7,752 nucleotides of DNA from Taibaiella sp. (GTDB taxonomy: Bacteria; Bacteroidota; Bacteroidia; Chitinophagales; Chitinophagaceae), in assembly GCA_019454705.1 (NCBI GenBank), contig JACFNS010000103.1, positions 1 through 7,752 on the forward strand, read 5' to 3'. The first letter of the stretch is position 1. Every line of letters begins with the position of its first letter. Both the position numbers and the translations under genes were made by a program. Under the pieces are notes generated by a model, which saw only the letters and a program-made list of their open reading frames with translations, was not told the DNA's origin and made no database searches. Positions 4,582 to 7,752 of the stretch are shown here, piece by piece.

Positions 4582-4887
4582 CTATCGAAAACTGTCTGGT
4601 GAAGGAAAATCTTCATATCCCATGACCATAACATATCCTGTATAGTTGACATAGGGAACCCTGCCAATTCGATTTGAGGACGGTGTAAAACTACTTTTCA
4701 CGTAGCTCTTTCGACCAATTTTTGTTATTAATCGGTTGTCATTTCTTATCTCTCCCAAATACCTGCCGTTGCTGGCATAGACTTCATCATCATAGAATTT
4801 ACCTATATGTCTGCCATCATGTGTCCATAAATTATCGCCATCTCTATAACCAAAGTACGTACCTCCCCATGTCCATAAGTTTGACAT
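4582..4887 (-). CDS. 4-fold beta flower domain protein
   Basis: 101 residues, no signal peptide or membrane segment. The N-terminal two thirds consists of four repeats of about 16 residues with the pattern (L/V)(W/Y)xxxGxx(I/L/F)Gxxxx(D/N): LWTWGGTYFGYRDGDN (4-19), LWTHDGRHIGKFYDDE (20-35), VYASNGRYLGEIRNDN (36-51), and RLITKIGRKSY onward (52-). This matches what I know of the 4-fold beta flower family, small proteins of unknown function found in many bacteria. The C-terminal 40 residues are Ser/Pro/Tyr-rich and probably disordered. The ATG at 4887 is preceded by TAGAGGCA, a weak Shine-Dalgarno, and about 20 nt further up by TATATTAG, a poor -7 match. It sits directly after the integrase gene and so is probably element cargo. 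Confidence 0.8.
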   Translation of the reverse strand: MSNLWTWGGTYFGYRDGDNLWTHDGRHIGKFYDDEVYASNGRYLGEIRNDNRLITKIGRKSYVKSSFTPSSNRIGRVPYVNYTGYVMVMGYEDFPSPDSFR

Positions 4888-4973
4888 TGCCTCTATTTTT
4901 AATGCTAATATACGATAGATGTCACTTTGTAGAAGTTTCTAGTTATTTGCGGATGCAGTATCGTCATTGTTTT

Positions 4974-6947
4974 CTATAGTCCTTTTACTACCTTTTTCCT
5001 GACTCTTGTACCATCTGTGCTTGTCATCTGGATGATATAATTACCTACTCGGAATTGGCTAACGTCGATTATTTCTTTCTGCAATGTTGAAATATGATAA
5101 TGAATTCGCCTGCCAACAATATCAAACAATTCAATTTTTGCTCCAACATCCATTCCTTCGATAATCAGTACATCATGTGCAGGGTTAGGGTACATCTTAA
5201 CCTTGTCATTCATATATTGTTCATCAATACCATTCGGCCAGGTATCTACAAACTGGCAGTAGGTGTTATCTCCGCAATTATTGGTGACCTTAACACAGAT
5301 TGTATATGTACCACCCGAAGCATAAATATGGTTGGGAGAAGTTTGTGTAGAAGTATTGCCATCACCAAAATCCCACTCAATCGTACTGTGTGCACTGCCT
5401 GTATAATTGAACGTGATATTGTTGAGGGAGTTTTTTGTATAGCTGAATTTGGGCTCAGGCATGTTTTTGCAGTTGCAGGTGTTGTGTCCATACTTTGCCA
5501 CAAACCAGTCGGTTTCACCACCAACGGTGTATAGGGTTTTGCTGTTAACTGTTAGCTTATTGCTGAAGTTACCACCGATATAGACGTTGTTTCTCCCATC
5601 GCTTACCGCAATTGTTGCATAAGATTCAGCGCTGTCATTTGCAAGTGTTTCCATTCCCAACACTTGCCCTGTTTGTGTATTAAGCCTCGTTATAAGGGGT
5701 CTGTATCCTGAATTGGCTGGGTAGCGAAGAGTGTCTTTACTATATCCGGGCCAAGACAAAGAATAGCCTGCAAAGTAACCTGCTAGTATTACTTCACCAC
5801 TGTTTCTTAAAGCAGCCCCAACTGACCCCATAGCTGCATCAACAATGCCATAGGAAGCCCATATGTTTTTTCTACTATCACTATTCAGTTTTACGATAAA
5901 AGGAGCGCCATGTATTGTTGCATTGGTGGCAACGAAACCATTAAAGTTTGCATTTGGGTCTGTTACAGGGCCGTTGATACCACCGGATAAGTATATATTT
6001 CCTATTTGATCTAATGTAGGGCGACCAACGAAACCAGCGTGTTTAGATTGTAAATTCCATAAGTACTTTCCCTCATTGTTAAAACAAACAATAAAGCCAC
6101 TACCTGGCGCAACAGAAGTATCACCCATAATAATCGGACTTCCACTTGAGAAACCGCATACATAATATTTCCCTGATTGTGCATCCCAAACCATTTTCCC
6201 ACTAATGCGTTCTGTATCAAATGCCAGCCCACCCTGGAAGTTGCCGTTCCTGTCATATCTTAATACACAGTCCTGATACCATTTCCCGTAAAAAATAAAT
6301 TTCGGTACTGCTACAAAACCATTTGCGTACTCACCTGGTGGAAGAAAACATAACGCATGTATATTACCTGCGCTATCTACGTCCATATCAATAACAGCCG
6401 CCTGTTGTGGATAGGTTACCGTATCGGGTTGAGGTGCGCGAACCCATTGTAAATTGCCGGAGGTATCATATTTAATGAAATAGAGTACTTTTTCTTCATT
6501 GCTGTTAATTGTAGAGTCACTATCAATATGCACAGGATATTGCGGGCCTCTAAACATCCCCACAGAAATATATACCCCATCTAATTTGTCAGTTTTTACA
6601 CTTATCGCAGCATCATCTGCAGTTTGTCCTCCTAATATTTTAACCCAGCGCAAAGTGCCATTGCAGCGAAAACTGGCAAGGCATATGTCCATTTCTCCAA
6701 ATCCTGCCTTGCTCTGACCTGCAATGTCTATGTTGTCAGATTTTACATTAGCAAGGATATAGACATTCCCATTAACATCTGTAGCCATATCTTTTACTTC
6801 TTCCCAATTGCTGGAAGAAACGGACTGCGGGCTACCGCCCCTGTCACCCCATTGCCAGCTTTGGGCGTATAAGCCACTCCCGTTCTCTCCGAAAGAAAGG
6901 ACTAATAAAGTAAATAGAAAAAAGAAAACTCTTCGTATGCACACCAT
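4974..6947 (-). CDS. Type IX-secreted propeller/PKD protein
   Basis: 657 residues, complete. A signal peptide (RRVFFFLFTLLVLSFG..., cleavage probably near GLYAQ-S30) precedes about 450 residues of repeating 'D..GN(V/I)Y(I/L)xGxF' units (TDVNGNVYILANV, DSAGNIHALCF, DQIGNIYLSGGI, DGRNNVYIGGNF) typical of SBBP-type beta-propellers. A PKD domain follows at about 498-568, with WDFGDG at 525-530 and HIYASGGTYTICVKVTNNCG. A C-terminal type IX sorting domain (about 584-657; MYPNPAHDVLIIEG, KIELFDIVGRR, GNYIIQM, KKVVKGL) ends the protein. It should be exported by Sec, passed through the T9SS and released or anchored at the cell surface; binding target unknown. The ATG is 9 bp after the stop of the upstream paralog, with GGAG just before it, so the two are probably one operon. 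Confidence 0.92.
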   Translation of the reverse strand: MVCIRRVFFFLFTLLVLSFGENGSGLYAQSWQWGDRGGSPQSVSSSNWEEVKDMATDVNGNVYILANVKSDNIDIAGQSKAGFGEMDICLASFRCNGTLRWVKILGGQTADDAAISVKTDKLDGVYISVGMFRGPQYPVHIDSDSTINSNEEKVLYFIKYDTSGNLQWVRAPQPDTVTYPQQAAVIDMDVDSAGNIHALCFLPPGEYANGFVAVPKFIFYGKWYQDCVLRYDRNGNFQGGLAFDTERISGKMVWDAQSGKYYVCGFSSGSPIIMGDTSVAPGSGFIVCFNNEGKYLWNLQSKHAGFVGRPTLDQIGNIYLSGGINGPVTDPNANFNGFVATNATIHGAPFIVKLNSDSRKNIWASYGIVDAAMGSVGAALRNSGEVILAGYFAGYSLSWPGYSKDTLRYPANSGYRPLITRLNTQTGQVLGMETLANDSAESYATIAVSDGRNNVYIGGNFSNKLTVNSKTLYTVGGETDWFVAKYGHNTCNCKNMPEPKFSYTKNSLNNITFNYTGSAHSTIEWDFGDGNTSTQTSPNHIYASGGTYTICVKVTNNCGDNTYCQFVDTWPNGIDEQYMNDKVKMYPNPAHDVLIIEGMDVGAKIELFDIVGRRIHYHISTLQKEIIDVSQFRVGNYIIQMTSTDGTRVRKKVVKGL

Positions 6948-6956
6948 GCTCCATAA

Positions 6957-7752
6957 TTATTGTGGGGGTTGCCCCTTCACTACTTTCCCCGTCATTCGCT
7001 GTCCATCAGTACCGGTTAGCTGGATTATATAATTACCTGCGGGCAGGTGGTTGATGTTTATCATTTCTCTTTCTGCTTTTGAAATACCCTGATATACATT
7101 CCTGCCTACAATATCGAACAATTCTATTTTGGCTCCGACATTCATTCCCTCGATAATCAGAACATCATACGCGGGGTTTGGGTAAATCTTAACCTCACCC
7201 CCTAACATTCGCTCTTCAACACTATTCGGCCATGTATCTACAAACTGGCAATAGGTATTGTCTCCGCAACTGTTTGTAACCGTCACGCATATAGTATAAG
7301 TGCCGCCGGATGTATAAATGTGGTTGGGAGAAGTTTGAGTGGAAGTATTGCCATCGCCAAAATCCCACTCTATTGTGCTATGTGCGCTTCCTGTATAGTT
7401 GAAAGTTATATTGTTAAGTGAATTTTTTGTGTAGCTGAATTTAGGTTCGGGTATGTTTTTACAGTTACAGTTGTTATGCCCGTATTTAGCAACAAACCAA
7501 TCCGTTTCTCCTCCTACACTATATAAGGTTTTGCCATTGACGGTAAGTTTGTATGTTATTTGACCACCTACATATACATTGTTTCGATTATCACTGATAA
7601 CCATATTCGAGTATGTTTCATTACTATCCGTTGATAATGTTTCCATACCTAAAACTTTCCCAGTTTGAGTACTAAAGCGAGTTATATGTGGTCTGTAACC
7701 GGTATTTGGTAGATAGAAAAAAGTATCTTTTGTATAGTTGTGCCAAGCCAAT
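6957..7752 (-). CDS. Type IX-secreted PKD protein, paralog, 5' part outside window
   Basis: The frame is open to the right edge; 265 codons are visible. The visible part repeats the layout of the downstream neighbour: the last propeller units (LAWHNYTKDTFFYLPNTGYRPHI..., aligned with LSWPGYSKDTLRYPANSGYRPLI...), the shared GGETDWFVAKYGHN-CNCKN linker, a PKD domain with WDFGDG, and a type IX sorting domain (IYPNPAYDVLIIEG, KIELFDIVGRN, GNYIIQL, GKVVKG) followed by a short QPPQ tail. No start codon for the gene lies in the window; the TTG at 7751 is internal to the aligned region. This is a tandem duplicate transcribed first in the pair. Confidence 0.92.
   Translation of the reverse strand, partial: LAWHNYTKDTFFYLPNTGYRPHITRFSTQTGKVLGMETLSTDSNETYSNMVISDNRNNVYVGGQITYKLTVNGKTLYSVGGETDWFVAKYGHNNCNCKNIPEPKFSYTKNSLNNITFNYTGSAHSTIEWDFGDGNTSTQTSPNHIYTSGGTYTICVTVTNSCGDNTYCQFVDTWPNSVEERMLGGEVKIYPNPAYDVLIIEGMNVGAKIELFDIVGRNVYQGISKAEREMININHLPAGNYIIQLTGTDGQRMTGKVVKGQPPQ

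Overview
The window reads as chromosomal DNA of a Bacteroidota bacterium, most likely close to Chitinophagaceae. The signs are type IX secretion sorting domains (PNP...KIELFDIVGR...GNYIIQ), a PKD module fused to such a domain, Lys-Lys lipoproteins, TAnnTTTG-like -7 promoter boxes, and a Bacteroidota-style tyrosine recombinase with an arm-binding domain. No species call is possible from the sequence alone.

Left part (1-2745), ordinary chromosome: the 3' end of an MgtC/SapB family membrane protein (+) converges on a CrcB/Fluc fluoride channel (-), and the two stop codons share a TTAA. An AT-rich hairpin-forming repeat block (732-846) then separates crcB from a His-rich TolB-like beta-propeller lipoprotein (-). 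After that comes a small hypothetical lipoprotein (-) with its own terminator and promoter. Both lipoprotein genes share a 13-bp promoter/leader block.

Middle part (2746-3349), a tRNA-Asn integration hot spot: a 76-bp block (tRNA-Asn 3' half plus its terminator) occurs twice, 377 bp apart, with 2 mismatches. Everything between the two copies (2822-3122) is coding sequence of one GIY-YIG nuclease. Its ATG begins on the first base of one copy, and its last codons run through a D-arm-like sequence and stop inside the anticodon loop of the other. Identity between the copies ends inside the anticodon. The second copy adjoins an 8-bp inverted repeat around the 7-nt anticodon loop, as expected of a tyrosine recombinase core site, and a tyrosine recombinase gene starts about 140 bp further on. 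I infer two successive insertions into one tRNA-Asn gene: a minimal nuclease-only cassette and an integrase-bearing element. The intact tRNA-Asn should then lie to the right of the window.

Right part (3350-7752), probably carried by the integrase element: the integrase (+), a convergent small 4-fold beta flower protein (-), and two tandem paralogous type IX-secreted proteins (-) with beta-propeller-like repeats, a PKD domain and a C-terminal sorting domain. The upstream paralog runs off the right edge. The PKD modules of the two paralogs are almost identical in protein but carry many silent differences.

The most unusual feature is the exact GIY-YIG/tRNA-half cassette at 2746-3198.
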